Source of the DNA: Acetobacter peroxydans
Lineage (GTDB): Bacteria > Pseudomonadota > Alphaproteobacteria > Acetobacterales > Acetobacteraceae
Length of the DNA: 64,000 nucleotides
Direction: 5' to 3'
NCBI RefSeq assembly: GCF_006539345.1
Contig: NZ_BJMV01000002.1
Coordinates: 124,001-188,000, forward strand
Shown here: in pieces, positions 48,203-57,590 of the stretch
How positions within the stretch are numbered: position 1 is the stretch's first letter
How the letters are laid out: each line of letters starts with the position of its first letter
Position numbers and translations under genes: made by a program
The notes under the pieces: generated by a model
What the model saw: the letters and a program-made list of their open reading frames with translations, nothing else
Databases searched by the model: none
What the model was told of the DNA's origin: nothing

Positions 48203-49660
48203 TCAGGACAGCAGCTCTTTGTGGCCCAGTTTTATCAGCAGGCTGGCGGTGTGCGCCCCGGCATTGAGGATACGCACCAGCCTGTGGTGCGCACGCAGGC
48301 GACTGACCGTTTGTTCCAGCGTGGCGGCAGCGCTCAGGTCCCACACATAGGCGTTGGCGAGATCAATGATCACATCAGACGTAGCGTCCTGAAAGTCCAC
48401 GGCATCAGGTAACAGCGAGGCCGAGGCGAAGAAAAGCTGCCCCCGGACATGGTAGGTGCGGGTCTGACCATCGGGGCTGTCTTGCGCGGTGACAGTGACC
48501 ATCCGCATGACCTGAAAGGAAAAGAACAGACCGTTGAGCAGTACGCCGCAGGCAACGCCCGCTGCCAGATCATGCGTGAGCACCACGACAGCCACAGTCA
48601 CGAGCATGACCGCCGATGACAGGCGCGGATGTCGGAGCAGATCTCGCAGGGAAGACCATGAAAACGTGCTGATGGAAACCATGATCATGATCGCCACAAG
48701 GGCCGCTACCGGCACACGGGCCACAAGTGGGTGCAGCGCCACCAGCAGCAGGAGCAGGAACGCCCCGGCGGTAAAGGTGGACAGGCGGCCGCGCCCGCCA
48801 TAGCGCAGGTTGCCGACTGTCTGTCCGATCATGCCGCAGCCCGCGATGCCGCCAAACAGCCCGGCCATGATGTTGGACAGGCCAAGTCCAGTGCATTCCA
48901 TGCGTTTGCTGCTGTGGGTGTCGGTCATTTCATCCACCACGGCGGCGGTCATCAGCGATTCCAGAATGCCGACCATAGCCATGGCGAAGGCGTAGGGCAG
49001 CACGGTCAGGAGTGCATCGCCACTCAGCGGTACGGCTGGCAGCGTGAAATGCGGCAACCCGGTGGGGAGAGGCCCCAGATCAGCCACCACCCGTACAGGC
49101 ATTGGCACGGCGATGCAGAGGGTCGTGAGCACGACAATGCAGACAAGGGGGGAAGGGATGGCCGCACTCAGCCGGGGTAACAGGTACACAATGCCCAGCC
49201 CCAGAGCGATGAGCGCGTACGTCTGCCAGCTTACATGAAGCATCTGGGGCACCTGAGCCGAAAAAATCAGGATGGCCAGCGCGTTGACAAAGCCTGTCTC
49301 AACTTCGCGCGAGACAAAGCACATGATGGATTGCAGGCGCAGTAGACCGAAGAGGATCTGTATACCCCCGGCCAGCAGTGTCGCCAGCAGCAGGTATTGT
49401 AACCCGTGCGTATGCACCAGGCTGGCCGCCACCAGGGCGACGGAACCGGCGGCTCCTGAGATCATCCCCGGCCTGCCGCCGGTTATGGCGATAACAACAC
49501 TGATAACGAACGATGCGAACAGCCCGACCTCGGGCGCTACCCCCGCGACATAGGAAAAAGCGATCACCTCGGGAATGAGGGCAAAGGTGCCCACCATGCC
49601 GGCAAGGATGTTGCGGACAGGCTGTTCTGTCCATTCGCGGAGATAATGCTTCACTGTCAC
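48203..49660 (-). CDS. SulP/SLC26-family anion transporter with STAS domain
   Basis: About 485 residues: ten or more membrane segments starting NILAGMVGTFALIPEVIAFS, with GMISGAAGSVALVA, GGIAGCGMIGQTVGN in the middle and a C-terminal cytoplasmic STAS-like domain (about the last 95 residues, with DVIIDLANAYVWD). Family members move sulfate, bicarbonate or dicarboxylates; the substrate is uncertain. I prefer a GTG at 49660 with GGAG about ten bases before it; an ATG at 49768 adds a basic non-conserved tail. The gene is divergent from lpxB. Confidence 0.88.
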   Translation of the reverse strand: MTVKHYLREWTEQPVRNILAGMVGTFALIPEVIAFSYVAGVAPEVGLFASFVISVVIAITGGRPGMISGAAGSVALVAASLVHTHGLQYLLLATLLAGGIQILFGLLRLQSIMCFVSREVETGFVNALAILIFSAQVPQMLHVSWQTYALIALGLGIVYLLPRLSAAIPSPLVCIVVLTTLCIAVPMPVRVVADLGPLPTGLPHFTLPAVPLSGDALLTVLPYAFAMAMVGILESLMTAAVVDEMTDTHSSKRMECTGLGLSNIMAGLFGGIAGCGMIGQTVGNLRYGGRGRLSTFTAGAFLLLLLVALHPLVARVPVAALVAIMIMVSISTFSWSSLRDLLRHPRLSSAVMLVTVAVVVLTHDLAAGVACGVLLNGLFFSFQVMRMVTVTAQDSPDGQTRTYHVRGQLFFASASLLPDAVDFQDATSDVIIDLANAYVWDLSAAATLEQTVSRLRAHHRLVRILNAGAHTASLLIKLGHKELLS

Positions 49661-49818
49661 GGGCTGAAGGCTCCGTTTTCTGTCTGAAGGAAAGGGCGGG
49701 ATAAACCGGGGATAAACTGCCATACCCCCGCGTGAAAGGCTTTTCTGCGCCGGGTCGAACGTACGCATGGCCGCTTCTGGCGGTGCGGGAGCGATTGTGC
49801 CGCGCCTCCGTGCCCTTT

Positions 49819-51012
49819 ATGGCTGAGGGCATGGATACTGCTGCCGATACCTCTCCCCTGATCTGGATTCTGGCTGGCGAGGCCAGTGGTGACGTGCTGG
49901 GCGCCCGCCTGATGCAGGCTATTCGCGCGCGGGTTCCGGGGGCGCGTTTTGCCGGTGTGGGCGGGCAGCGCATGACCGAGCAGGGGCTGCGTAGCCTCTT
50001 TCCCCTGCGGGATCTGGCCGTGATGGGGCTTGTGGAAGTTCTGCCGCGCCTGCGCCAGTTGTCCCGCAGGCTGGATGAAGCCGTGGCCGACATTGCCGCC
50101 ACGCGTCCCGATCTTGTCGTGACGATCGATAGTCCCGGTTTTGCCTTGCGGCTTCTGCGTCGCATTAAGGGACTGGGGATTGCGCGCGTGCATTATGTGG
50201 CGCCGCAGGTTTGGGCATGGCGGCAGAAACGGGTGCGTGAATTCCCCGGCCTGTGGGATGAACTCCTGTGCCTGTTGCCGTTCGAACCTGCGTTTTTTGG
50301 CAGACATGGGCTGGCGGCCCGCTTTGTCGGGCACCCGGTGCTGCAATCCGGGGCGGATCAGGGCGATGCTGGACGCTTCTATCGGACGCACAATCTGCCC
50401 GAAAGCGCGCGCGTGCTGATTCTTATGCCCGGCAGCCGCCGTTCCGAGGTGCCCCGTCTGCTTCCGGTTTTTGGGGATATGCTGGCGCAGTTGCGCACAA
50501 TGCTGCCGGATGTGTTGCCCGTGGTGCCGGTTTCCGCCGTTGTGGCTCCTGTGGTGGAGCAGGCGACAGCCCGCTGGCCGGTGCGCCCCATTATCGTGAC
50601 GACCTTGCAGGATAAACACGATGCGTTTGCCGCGGCGGGTGCGGCGCTGACAAAATCAGGCACATCGACACTGGAACTGGCGTTGGCCGGGGTGCCTATG
50701 GCGGTTACATATCGTGTAAACCCCATCACCGCGTTTTTCGCACGCAGGCTGATCCGCGTTCCGCATGTGGCTATGGTCAACCTGCTGGCGGGGCGGGAAG
50801 TGGTGCCCGAACTGTTGCAGGAGAACTGCCGGGCGGATGTGCTCGCCCGGGCAGTGTGCCGTCTTTTTGAGGACGGCGACTACGCAGCGGAGCAGAAGCG
50901 GGCTTTTGCCGACGTGCTGCACGGGCTGGAAGGGCCGGACGACAGCCAGCCGGCCGATGCCGCGGCCGACGCCATTCTCGCCCTGCTGGCCGAACGGCGT
51001 AGCCCCGCCTGA
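49819..51012 (+). CDS. lpxB: Lipid A disaccharide synthase
   Basis: 397 residues, a family 19 glycosyltransferase joining UDP-diacylglucosamine and lipid X in lipid A synthesis at the inner membrane. Visible signatures: IWILAGEASGDVLGARLM, FAGVGGQRM, LRRIKGLGIARVHYVAPQVWAW split over about 110-135, LPFEPAFF, GHPVLQ and LMPGSRRSEV; near the end KSGTSTLELAL. Start uncertain between 49819 and 49831. It is alone on the plus strand and ends seven bases from the convergent hisI. Confidence 0.95.
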   Translation: MAEGMDTAADTSPLIWILAGEASGDVLGARLMQAIRARVPGARFAGVGGQRMTEQGLRSLFPLRDLAVMGLVEVLPRLRQLSRRLDEAVADIAATRPDLVVTIDSPGFALRLLRRIKGLGIARVHYVAPQVWAWRQKRVREFPGLWDELLCLLPFEPAFFGRHGLAARFVGHPVLQSGADQGDAGRFYRTHNLPESARVLILMPGSRRSEVPRLLPVFGDMLAQLRTMLPDVLPVVPVSAVVAPVVEQATARWPVRPIIVTTLQDKHDAFAAAGAALTKSGTSTLELALAGVPMAVTYRVNPITAFFARRLIRVPHVAMVNLLAGREVVPELLQENCRADVLARAVCRLFEDGDYAAEQKRAFADVLHGLEGPDDSQPADAAADAILALLAERRSPA

Positions 51013-51019
51013 AACGGGG

Positions 51020-51439
51020 TCAGGCGTGCGTGTGGTAGAGCTGCGCCGGGTCGATTTCTGGCTTGGTTAGTTCAATCAGACCTTCAGGCGTTGCCGCGCG
51101 GTAGAAGCAGCTCCGACGACCCGTATGGCAGGCCACTCCGATCTGATCGACCAGCAGCAGCACGGCATCAGCGTCGCAGTCTATGCGTGCTTCAATCAGG
51201 GTCTGGGTCTGGCCCGAGGTTTCACCCTTGCGCCATAGTCCCTTGCGGCTGCGTGAATAATAGCACACCCGCCCGGTCTGCAGGGTCTCGCGCAGGGCTT
51301 CGCGGTTCATCCATGCGATCATCAGCACTTCGCCCGTATCATGTTGCTGGGCAATGGCGGCGACAAGACCGGCGGCGTCAAAACGCATCGTGTCCAGTAT
51401 GCTGTCCAGCGTGGCGGTGTCGGGGGCTGTATAGGACAT
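51020..51439 (-). CDS. hisI: Phosphoribosyl-AMP cyclohydrolase
   Basis: 139 residues, the usual single-domain bacterial HisI, opening the purine ring in histidine synthesis. Zinc and metal residues are in RIDCDADAVLLLVDQ and ACHTGRRSCFYR, and AWMNREAL is present near 43. It lies at the end of a minus-strand run after ygfZ (seven-base gap) and is not near other his genes in view. Confidence 0.95.
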   Translation of the reverse strand: MSYTAPDTATLDSILDTMRFDAAGLVAAIAQQHDTGEVLMIAWMNREALRETLQTGRVCYYSRSRKGLWRKGETSGQTQTLIEARIDCDADAVLLLVDQIGVACHTGRRSCFYRAATPEGLIELTKPEIDPAQLYHTHA

Positions 51440-51446
51440 CAGTTTT

Positions 51447-52337
51447 TTAGTCCGGCGCGGAGGTGGAGGAAACAGGAGGGTGCAGGGCCTCGGCCAGCCA
51501 GGCGGGGGGCCGGGCTGTGAGCGTATGGCCCGCGCACAAAAGCGGTCCGGCAGGCAAGCCGACCTTGAGCATGGCCAGCCCCAGATGATCCTGCGAGGAG
51601 CGCAACGTGCCTACCTCCACCCCGTTCTGTTCAATCGGGGTGCCGGGCGCGGGCAGTGGGGCTGTGGAGGCAACGGGCACCAGCCTGCGCTTGACCAGCG
51701 CGCGATAGCGCATCCGGGCCGTGACTTCCTGCCCCATATAGCAGCCCTTGTCCCATGCAATGCCGCCCAGCAGGTCCATATTGGCTTCGGCTGCCAGCGT
51801 GCGGCCCTCTTCGCAGTCCTGTGCGCCGTCGGGCAGGCCCAAAGCGAGCCGGTGCAGGGCGTAGTCCTGTTCCGTCGCGTTGGCTCTGGTATCGGGCGGC
51901 GCGTCAATGAGCCGCCAGCCTGCGTTATCAAGGCGCGGGTCGCGATAACTCAGTGCGTTTTCCAGCAGGGTTTCACCGTCCACGCTGTCTGTGGCGGCTC
52001 CCCAGAGTGTGTGGACGCTCAGGCCCGTCAGGTCGATTGTCACATCCGCACGCAGGCGAAAACGCAGGAGCTGCGTGCGCAGGGCTTCTGCCTGCGGCGT
52101 GGCGCAGTCCAGCAGCAGGCAGGCATCATCCGGGTGAGCCAGCACGAAAAAATCCGCCTGCCAGCGTCCCTGTGGGGTCAGGCAGGCGCCCCAGGCGGCG
52201 TCATTCGGGCCAAGGGCCGCAATATCTGCCGTCACCAGTCCCTGAAGAAAGCGGACACGATCCGTCCCGCCGATACGGATTACGGTTCTGTCCGACAGTC
52301 TGGTGCAATGGGGTATGCTCTGTACTGGGGAGGACAT
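51447..52337 (-). CDS. ygfZ: Folate-binding protein YgfZ
   Basis: 296 residues related to the aminomethyltransferase GcvT. It has the diagnostic motif KGCYMGQEVTAR near 197-208 with the conserved cysteine, and LQGLVTADI at the start of the domain. YgfZ supports repair or assembly of certain iron-sulfur proteins with tetrahydrofolate. In alphaproteobacteria it is often beside asnB- or hisI-type genes, as here. It follows asnB after 40 bases. Confidence 0.92.
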   Translation of the reverse strand: MSSPVQSIPHCTRLSDRTVIRIGGTDRVRFLQGLVTADIAALGPNDAAWGACLTPQGRWQADFFVLAHPDDACLLLDCATPQAEALRTQLLRFRLRADVTIDLTGLSVHTLWGAATDSVDGETLLENALSYRDPRLDNAGWRLIDAPPDTRANATEQDYALHRLALGLPDGAQDCEEGRTLAAEANMDLLGGIAWDKGCYMGQEVTARMRYRALVKRRLVPVASTAPLPAPGTPIEQNGVEVGTLRSSQDHLGLAMLKVGLPAGPLLCAGHTLTARPPAWLAEALHPPVSSTSAPD

Positions 52338-52377
52338 GGGGCGCTCCTGTCCGTTCGGTTAGGCATTGTGAGATAGT

Positions 52378-54195
52378 CTATAGCCTGTCGGCCAGTGTTT
52401 CAAACACATCACCAGCAAAGGGGCAGGCTTGCATATGTGTGCGGTGCCACAGGGCATAAAACAGCAGGCTCCATGCAGCAGCGCCTTCGCGGGTTCTATC
52501 TGCCGCCTTGAATAAGGTTCGTACCCGTTCGGGGTGGGCGATTTCGGCTATGCACGCCTGTCTGGCCACCAATTCGCCCAATCTTTGGCTGTCCTGGGCA
52601 ATCCATGTGCCAATAGGCACCGTGAAGCCCTGTTTGGGGGCGAAGGGGCGTGCAGCCGGAGCATACTGCGCCAGCCAGCGGCGCAGGAGCCATTTGCCCT
52701 GACCATTACGCACGCGCAGGCTGTCTGGCAGGCGGCGGGCAATATCAGCCACAACGGGGTCCAACAGCGGGGTGCGGCCTTCCAGGCCGTGGGCCATCAG
52801 GCAACGGTCGAGCTTGAGCAGCAGGTCATTGGGGAGCCATTCAGCCACATCTACGGCCTGCACCCGTGCCAGCGGGGTGGGGGCATGGGCTGCGGCGCGT
52901 TCGGCGGCTGTAATGCCTGCGCGCCAGTCGGTGTCAGCCCCGGGGCGGTCGGCCCGCAGGATGTCCAGCCCGTCAAACACGCCCCGCCGCCACGGGCGCT
53001 TGCGGCCTGCCCACCACGGCCGGGTGGCGGCACGGTAGCGTCCGTAACCGCAGAATAGTTCGTCCCCCCCTTCACCGGAGAGAATGACCCTGACTTCCTG
53101 CGCGGCGCGACGGGCCAGAAACCATGTGGGGATAATGGCGTAATCCGCTGCCGGGTCGTCCATGCAGGCGACGATTTCGGGCAGGTGCCGCCAGACCATG
53201 TCACGCGTGACCATGAGCGTTTCATGCTCGGCCCCTGCTGCCCGTGCCAGAGCACTTGCAGCTTCGGCCTCGTTGGCTGCGCCTCCGGCGTCGAAGGTCG
53301 CGGTCCATGTCCGCAAAGGAGCTGCGGGCTGCGGAGATGCGCGTTTCAGACGGCTCATGGCGGTTAGCACGCAGGCGCTGTCTATGCCGCCGGATAGAAA
53401 AAGCCCGAATGGCACATCGGCCCGTTCATGCGCGGATACGCTGTCCATCAACGCGGCGTCGATCAGGGCCAGAGCCCGGCTCTCCATGGCGGTCCCTTGG
53501 AGGCCGGGCAGCAGGTCGGAGGTATGTGTCGTGGGCAGGGCGGGCAGGCGGAGCCGACTGGTTATGCCCCCGCTGGTTACGCGCAGCGTTTCACCCGGCA
53601 GAACGCGGCGAATACCCGGAAAAATCGTGTTTTCACCGGGGATGAAGCGCAACTGTAGCAGGGCCTCGCGCGCTGTGGGGCAGAGCTCGCGGGCGACAAG
53701 CCCTGCCTTTAGCAAAGCGGCGGGCTCGGAGGCGAACGCCAGGCCGTGGCTCGTTTGGGCCACGTAAAGTGGCTTGATACCAAACGGATCGCGCGAGAGC
53801 AGAACCTCACCCGTGCCGGTGTCGTGCAGGGCTATGGCATACATGCCGCGCAGGTGGCGTGGGTATTCGGCCCCTTCACGGGTGAACAGAGCCAGAGCGG
53901 ATTCGCAGTCGCTGCCGGTCTTGAATGCGGACGGGCCAAGGCTCTGGCGGATCAGCGGGTCGTTATAGAGTTCACCATTGGCGACCAATGTGGCGGCATG
54001 ATTGCTCAGCGGCTGGTCACCGCCCGCGAGGTCGATGATCGACAGGCGCGTATGGACAAGATCGGCTCCGCTTTCACGGCGGATATGCGCACCATCCGGG
54101 CCGCGGTGGTGGAGTGCCGCGGCCAGAGATTCCAGTACCAGTATCGGGCAGGGGGAGGATGTGACATCACGGGCCAGTCCGGCAATGCCGCACAT
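52378..54195 (-). CDS. asnB: Glutamine-hydrolysing asparagine synthase family protein
   Basis: 605 residues. The N-terminal class II amidotransferase has Cys2 (MCGIAG) and HHRGPD; the synthetase half has the PP-loop LFLSGGIDSA near 268, then LSGEGGDELFCGYGRY. The enzyme moves ammonia from glutamine to a carboxylate. It could be housekeeping asparagine synthase, but it starts three bases after a glycosyltransferase stop and belongs to the same run as two glycosyltransferases, so a role in amidating a uronic acid of a surface glycan is possible. I cannot separate these by sequence. Confidence 0.88.
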   Translation of the reverse strand: MCGIAGLARDVTSSPCPILVLESLAAALHHRGPDGAHIRRESGADLVHTRLSIIDLAGGDQPLSNHAATLVANGELYNDPLIRQSLGPSAFKTGSDCESALALFTREGAEYPRHLRGMYAIALHDTGTGEVLLSRDPFGIKPLYVAQTSHGLAFASEPAALLKAGLVARELCPTAREALLQLRFIPGENTIFPGIRRVLPGETLRVTSGGITSRLRLPALPTTHTSDLLPGLQGTAMESRALALIDAALMDSVSAHERADVPFGLFLSGGIDSACVLTAMSRLKRASPQPAAPLRTWTATFDAGGAANEAEAASALARAAGAEHETLMVTRDMVWRHLPEIVACMDDPAADYAIIPTWFLARRAAQEVRVILSGEGGDELFCGYGRYRAATRPWWAGRKRPWRRGVFDGLDILRADRPGADTDWRAGITAAERAAAHAPTPLARVQAVDVAEWLPNDLLLKLDRCLMAHGLEGRTPLLDPVVADIARRLPDSLRVRNGQGKWLLRRWLAQYAPAARPFAPKQGFTVPIGTWIAQDSQRLGELVARQACIAEIAHPERVRTLFKAADRTREGAAAWSLLFYALWHRTHMQACPFAGDVFETLADRL

Positions 54196-54198
54196 GGG

Positions 54199-55248
54199 TC
54201 AGTCCTCCACCGTGCTGAGAAAATCCTGCCAGGCGCGCAGGACCGGTTCTGGGGCAAAGGTGCCTTCGTAGGTTTCGCGCCCGGCCTGAGCTAGATCATG
54301 CGCCAGCGCCGGGCTTTCCAGCACTTCGTTCAGAGCCGCAGCTAGCGCCGTGGCGTCCTCCAGAGGGGCCAGCAGGCCGTTGTGTCCATGCGTGATGAGT
54401 TCGGTCGGCCCCTGGGAGGCTGCCGCCACAACGGGCCGGGCGGCAGAAAAACCTTCAATGACCACATTGCCCAGCGGCTCATGCCGTGAAGGGCAGACCA
54501 GCGCCGAGCAGGCCCGGATCAGCGCACCCGGATCAACGGCCCAGCCGGGCATGAAAACGCGTGCATGAACCTCTTCGCGGCGGGCGAGTTCTTCCAGTGC
54601 GGCACGTTCGGGGCCTTCTCCGGCGATAACGAGCGGAATATGGGGTACATGCCGCAAGCTGCGGATGAGGACATCGAAGGCCTTGTTGGTGTGCAGGCGG
54701 CCAAGAGCCAGTAGAAACGGCGCGCCTTCAGGCACCTGTGCGGGCCAGCGTGGAGGTGTACAGGCCAGATCGGTGGCAAAATTCGGCAGGTAATGCACCC
54801 GCTTTTCGTCCCATCCTTGCCCGATTATCCAAGCCTGTAGCCCGCGAGTATTACCAATCAGGTGCGTGCAGCGGCGGTAGTAGGCAAGATCGTAATATCC
54901 CCCCAGCCGTCCGGCCAGCACCCAGTCTCCCCGCGGGGTAAACCGGGCGGCGCGGTTCATCCAAGCAATGGTAACGCGGGGTGCGAAGGCCTGTAGTGCC
55001 CGGCGCAGGCGGGGGCCGGTGCGCAGATCGAGCCGACCGCCAAAGGCAAGCTGCAGCGGGGGTACGTTCGCATTGTTCAGGCGGGTCGCCCGTTCGGCAT
55101 TACGGCGGATGACGGGCAGTACGGGAACGCCGTGCGCGGCCTGTGCCATGCACAGGCGCTCGAAAAACAGTTCGGCCCCTCCGGCGGCGGCGCCCGCCAT
55201 GACATGGGCGACCCGTGGCAGTGCCGAGGCAGGTGTCTCGGCTGTCAT
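54199..55248 (-). CDS. Family 4-type glycosyltransferase
   Basis: 349 residues in the GT-B fold. The N-terminal half has VAHVMAGAAAGGAELFFERL; the C-terminal half has LLALGRLHTNKAFDVLI, IAGEGPERAALEEL and the catalytic/nucleotide segment PSRHEPLGNVVIEGFS (the E-x7-E motif of GT4 at HEPLGNVVIE). The sugar and acceptor are unknown; neighbours suggest LPS core or capsule. The start overlaps the GT9 stop by four bases (ATGA). Confidence 0.9.
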   Translation of the reverse strand: MTAETPASALPRVAHVMAGAAAGGAELFFERLCMAQAAHGVPVLPVIRRNAERATRLNNANVPPLQLAFGGRLDLRTGPRLRRALQAFAPRVTIAWMNRAARFTPRGDWVLAGRLGGYYDLAYYRRCTHLIGNTRGLQAWIIGQGWDEKRVHYLPNFATDLACTPPRWPAQVPEGAPFLLALGRLHTNKAFDVLIRSLRHVPHIPLVIAGEGPERAALEELARREEVHARVFMPGWAVDPGALIRACSALVCPSRHEPLGNVVIEGFSAARPVVAAASQGPTELITHGHNGLLAPLEDATALAAALNEVLESPALAHDLAQAGRETYEGTFAPEPVLRAWQDFLSTVED

Positions 55249-56150
55249 GGTGCCTTCTCGTGCAGCAGGGCCAACGCGGCGCGAGCGACGGTTTCCACGC
55301 TCAGGCCCGCAATCGGAGCTTCTCCCTCCGGGCCGGGAGCGGCAACCCAGTGAGCCTGCGGCCCTGCAGGTGCATATTCAGAGGCGCGGGACGGCCCGAA
55401 AAGGCCTAGCGTGGGGGCTCCGGCGGCGGCGGCCATATGCATCAGGCCGGAATCGTTGCCGATGTACAGAGCGCATTGGGCGAGCAGGGCGGCGGTCTGT
55501 GTCAGGGTGAAGCGTCCGCCCATGTCCAGCGCGGCGGGCAGGGCATCCAACAGAGGGTGGGCAAGCTCGGCTTCCTGCGTGCCGGGGCCATAGAAAATGG
55601 CGGGGCGTGCTTGCGGGTGAGCTTGGCTGATGCTCTGCCAGAGCTCGATATGGCGTTCGATTGGCCATATCTTGCCGCTCCAGTTCGCCGTAGGCCCGAG
55701 GGCAATGACTGCCTGGCCAGGGGGGATGAGGGCCTGCGCCTGCGCACGCTCGGCCTGGCTGCACCAGAGTGTGGGCAGGGGCGGCGGTGTCTGACCCAGC
55801 AGGGCCGCCAGATGCTCGATCCTGGGGCCGGGGCGTCGCCCCCCTCGCAGGATCAGGCGTCGGCCGGAGCGAAGGAATAGGGTGATGGCGGAACCGCGCA
55901 GATCCACCGTTATGTCCCAGTGCTGGCGCACGCACTCTTTCCACAGTTTCAGCCAGTGCAGATCGTACTGGTGTTTTTCCATGACCAGGATACGCTCGAG
56001 TCCCGGAACATGGCTGAAAAGTTCGGCAGGCACGGGGCCGCAGGCAATGGTTACGCGCACACCCGGATGGCGGCGCAGCAGTTCAGCGAGAATGCCGGTC
56101 GAGATCACCGCATCGCCCAGCCGTGTGGCCGTAATAAAAAGCATGTGCAT
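55245..56150 (-). CDS. Family 9 glycosyltransferase (heptosyltransferase-like)
   Basis: 301 residues with the GT9 layout: N-terminal LFITATRLGDAVISTGIL, middle ALGPTANWSGKIWPIERH, and the donor-binding region YIGNDSGLMHMAAAAGAPTLGLFG. GT9 enzymes such as WaaC/WaaF/WaaQ add heptose or related sugars to the LPS inner core. No signal peptide; acts on the cytoplasmic face. It is the first gene of a minus-strand run GT9-GT4-asnB-ygfZ-hisI. Start at ATG 56150; a second ATG at 56144 is possible. Confidence 0.9.
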   Translation of the reverse strand: MHMLFITATRLGDAVISTGILAELLRRHPGVRVTIACGPVPAELFSHVPGLERILVMEKHQYDLHWLKLWKECVRQHWDITVDLRGSAITLFLRSGRRLILRGGRRPGPRIEHLAALLGQTPPPLPTLWCSQAERAQAQALIPPGQAVIALGPTANWSGKIWPIERHIELWQSISQAHPQARPAIFYGPGTQEAELAHPLLDALPAALDMGGRFTLTQTAALLAQCALYIGNDSGLMHMAAAAGAPTLGLFGPSRASEYAPAGPQAHWVAAPGPEGEAPIAGLSVETVARAALALLHEKAP

Positions 56151-56329
56151 TGCAAGAGGTTTATACTGGGTTGCGGGGCTTGTCCAAGCGTTCGCGTGTG
56201 GGATGTCTGGACTTTTGTCGGGCCTGTGCCAGAAGAGAAAAAACGGGTCTGGTTCCTGCCGTGCGTGTTGGCAAGGGGCCGTGTGTGGCTTTGGATAAAG
56301 CCCCGACCATGTGTGGAGAAGACGGGATC

Positions 56330-56722
56330 ATGAAAAGAAAGACTGCTCTGCTTGCCGGTATGGTTCTGGCCTGTGGCTGGGGTCTGGGTGTGACGCCTGT
56401 TCAGGCTGCCGGGCGTGCCTGGGCACCGCAGAACTGCGGCAGCGAACCGGCGGCCCCCGCTGTGGATGTTTCCAGCGTGGAGCGTTACAACGCTAGCGTG
56501 GACAAGGTGACCGCCTATCAGAAGGAGGCCCGCGCCTACAACAGTTGCGTGGTGCGCTCGGCCATGCATGAGGAAACCGCCATCAGCGAGGATGCCAAGG
56601 AGCGCATCGCGTTCGTGCATGACAGCAGCACCGCCGTGCAGAAGCGCATCGCTGCCAATTTTGAAAAACTGACCGCGACCCTCAAGGCGGGGAATGCGCG
56701 TCTTCAGAAAGCAGCGCAATAA
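56330..56722 (+). CDS. Small exported protein of unknown function
   Basis: 130 residues with a classic signal peptide (basic KRKT start, hydrophobic core, cleavage after PVQAAG near 27). The mature part has two cysteines (about Cys36 and Cys73) that could form a disulfide and a long helical C-terminal half. I recognise no domain. GGAG lies 11 bases before the ATG at 56330. It is divergent from the GT9 gene, with a 179-base gap holding both promoters. Confidence 0.75.
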   Translation: MKRKTALLAGMVLACGWGLGVTPVQAAGRAWAPQNCGSEPAAPAVDVSSVERYNASVDKVTAYQKEARAYNSCVVRSAMHEETAISEDAKERIAFVHDSSTAVQKRIAANFEKLTATLKAGNARLQKAAQ

Positions 56723-56884
56723 CCCTCAGGCAGGCCTCTGCGGGCATGGCAGGGTATGAGATGCTTTGCCCCGTATGGGGCTTTGCGCCTTGTGTGATGC
56801 CGCTGGCTGGGGCAGATATGCGGGTATCAGGCGAATACTGCGCGAAGCGCACGCGTGGATTCAGGAAACAGGACAGGCCGGAAC

Positions 56885-57586
56885 GTGTCAGAGGATCTTT
56901 TCAGGGAAGTGGATGACGCTCTGCGGACCGAGCGTCTGCGTCGTGTGGCATGGCGGTACGCCGGGCTGGCGGCGGTGGCGGTCTTGGTGGCAGGGGGAGC
57001 CGCTGGCGGCTGGGCCTGGCATGTAAGCCAGCTTAACACCGCGCGCCAGAAGGCAACAGGTGCCTACCTGACCGCTCTGAACCAGACCGGCAACCTGCCC
57101 ATGCCGATGGATGGCGCCACGACGCCCACAGCCCTGAGCAAGACGGCGCAGGAAGGTCTTGATACCCTGCGTGAACTCGGAGCGCAGGCCCCCGGTGGCG
57201 TTGCTGTCATGGCCCGCCTGCAGGAAGCGGGTATGCAGGCGGCGCGGGGCGATACGAAAGCCGCGCTGGCAGCGTGGGATAGTGTGCAGGCGGATGAAAG
57301 CGCGCCGCGCCTGTTGCGTGATCTGGCCTCGCTTCTGTGGTGCCGCCAGCAGCTTGATACCGCCAACCCGGCGGAACTGCGCTCGCGTCTGTCCGTTCTT
57401 TCAGGCAAGGATCAGCCTTGGTATGGCCTGGCCACCGAGGCACTGGCCCTGCTGGATGTGCGCGAAGGACATATTGACGATGCGCGCCGGAAATTTGCGG
57501 CCCTAATGGCCCAACCTGATCTGCCCAGTGGCGTGCGGAGCCGCGCGCAGGATATGATGCAGGCCCTCGACCCGTCAGCAGGATAA
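56885..57586 (+). CDS. YfgM-like membrane-anchored TPR protein
   Basis: About 233 residues: a short cytoplasmic N-terminus (SEDLFREVDDALRTERLRR), one membrane helix (about 23-47, YAGLAAVAVLVAGGAAGGWAW-type) and a periplasmic TPR-like helical repeat region (TPR_21/YfgM). YfgM-type proteins link SecYEG to periplasmic chaperones; the gene often precedes bamB and der, exactly as here. I use a GTG at 56885 with an AGGA-type site; the longer GTG at 56855 is less likely. bamB starts five bases after its stop. Confidence 0.85.
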   Translation: MSEDLFREVDDALRTERLRRVAWRYAGLAAVAVLVAGGAAGGWAWHVSQLNTARQKATGAYLTALNQTGNLPMPMDGATTPTALSKTAQEGLDTLRELGAQAPGGVAVMARLQEAGMQAARGDTKAALAAWDSVQADESAPRLLRDLASLLWCRQQLDTANPAELRSRLSVLSGKDQPWYGLATEALALLDVREGHIDDARRKFAALMAQPDLPSGVRSRAQDMMQALDPSAG

Positions 57587-57590
57587 GAGC

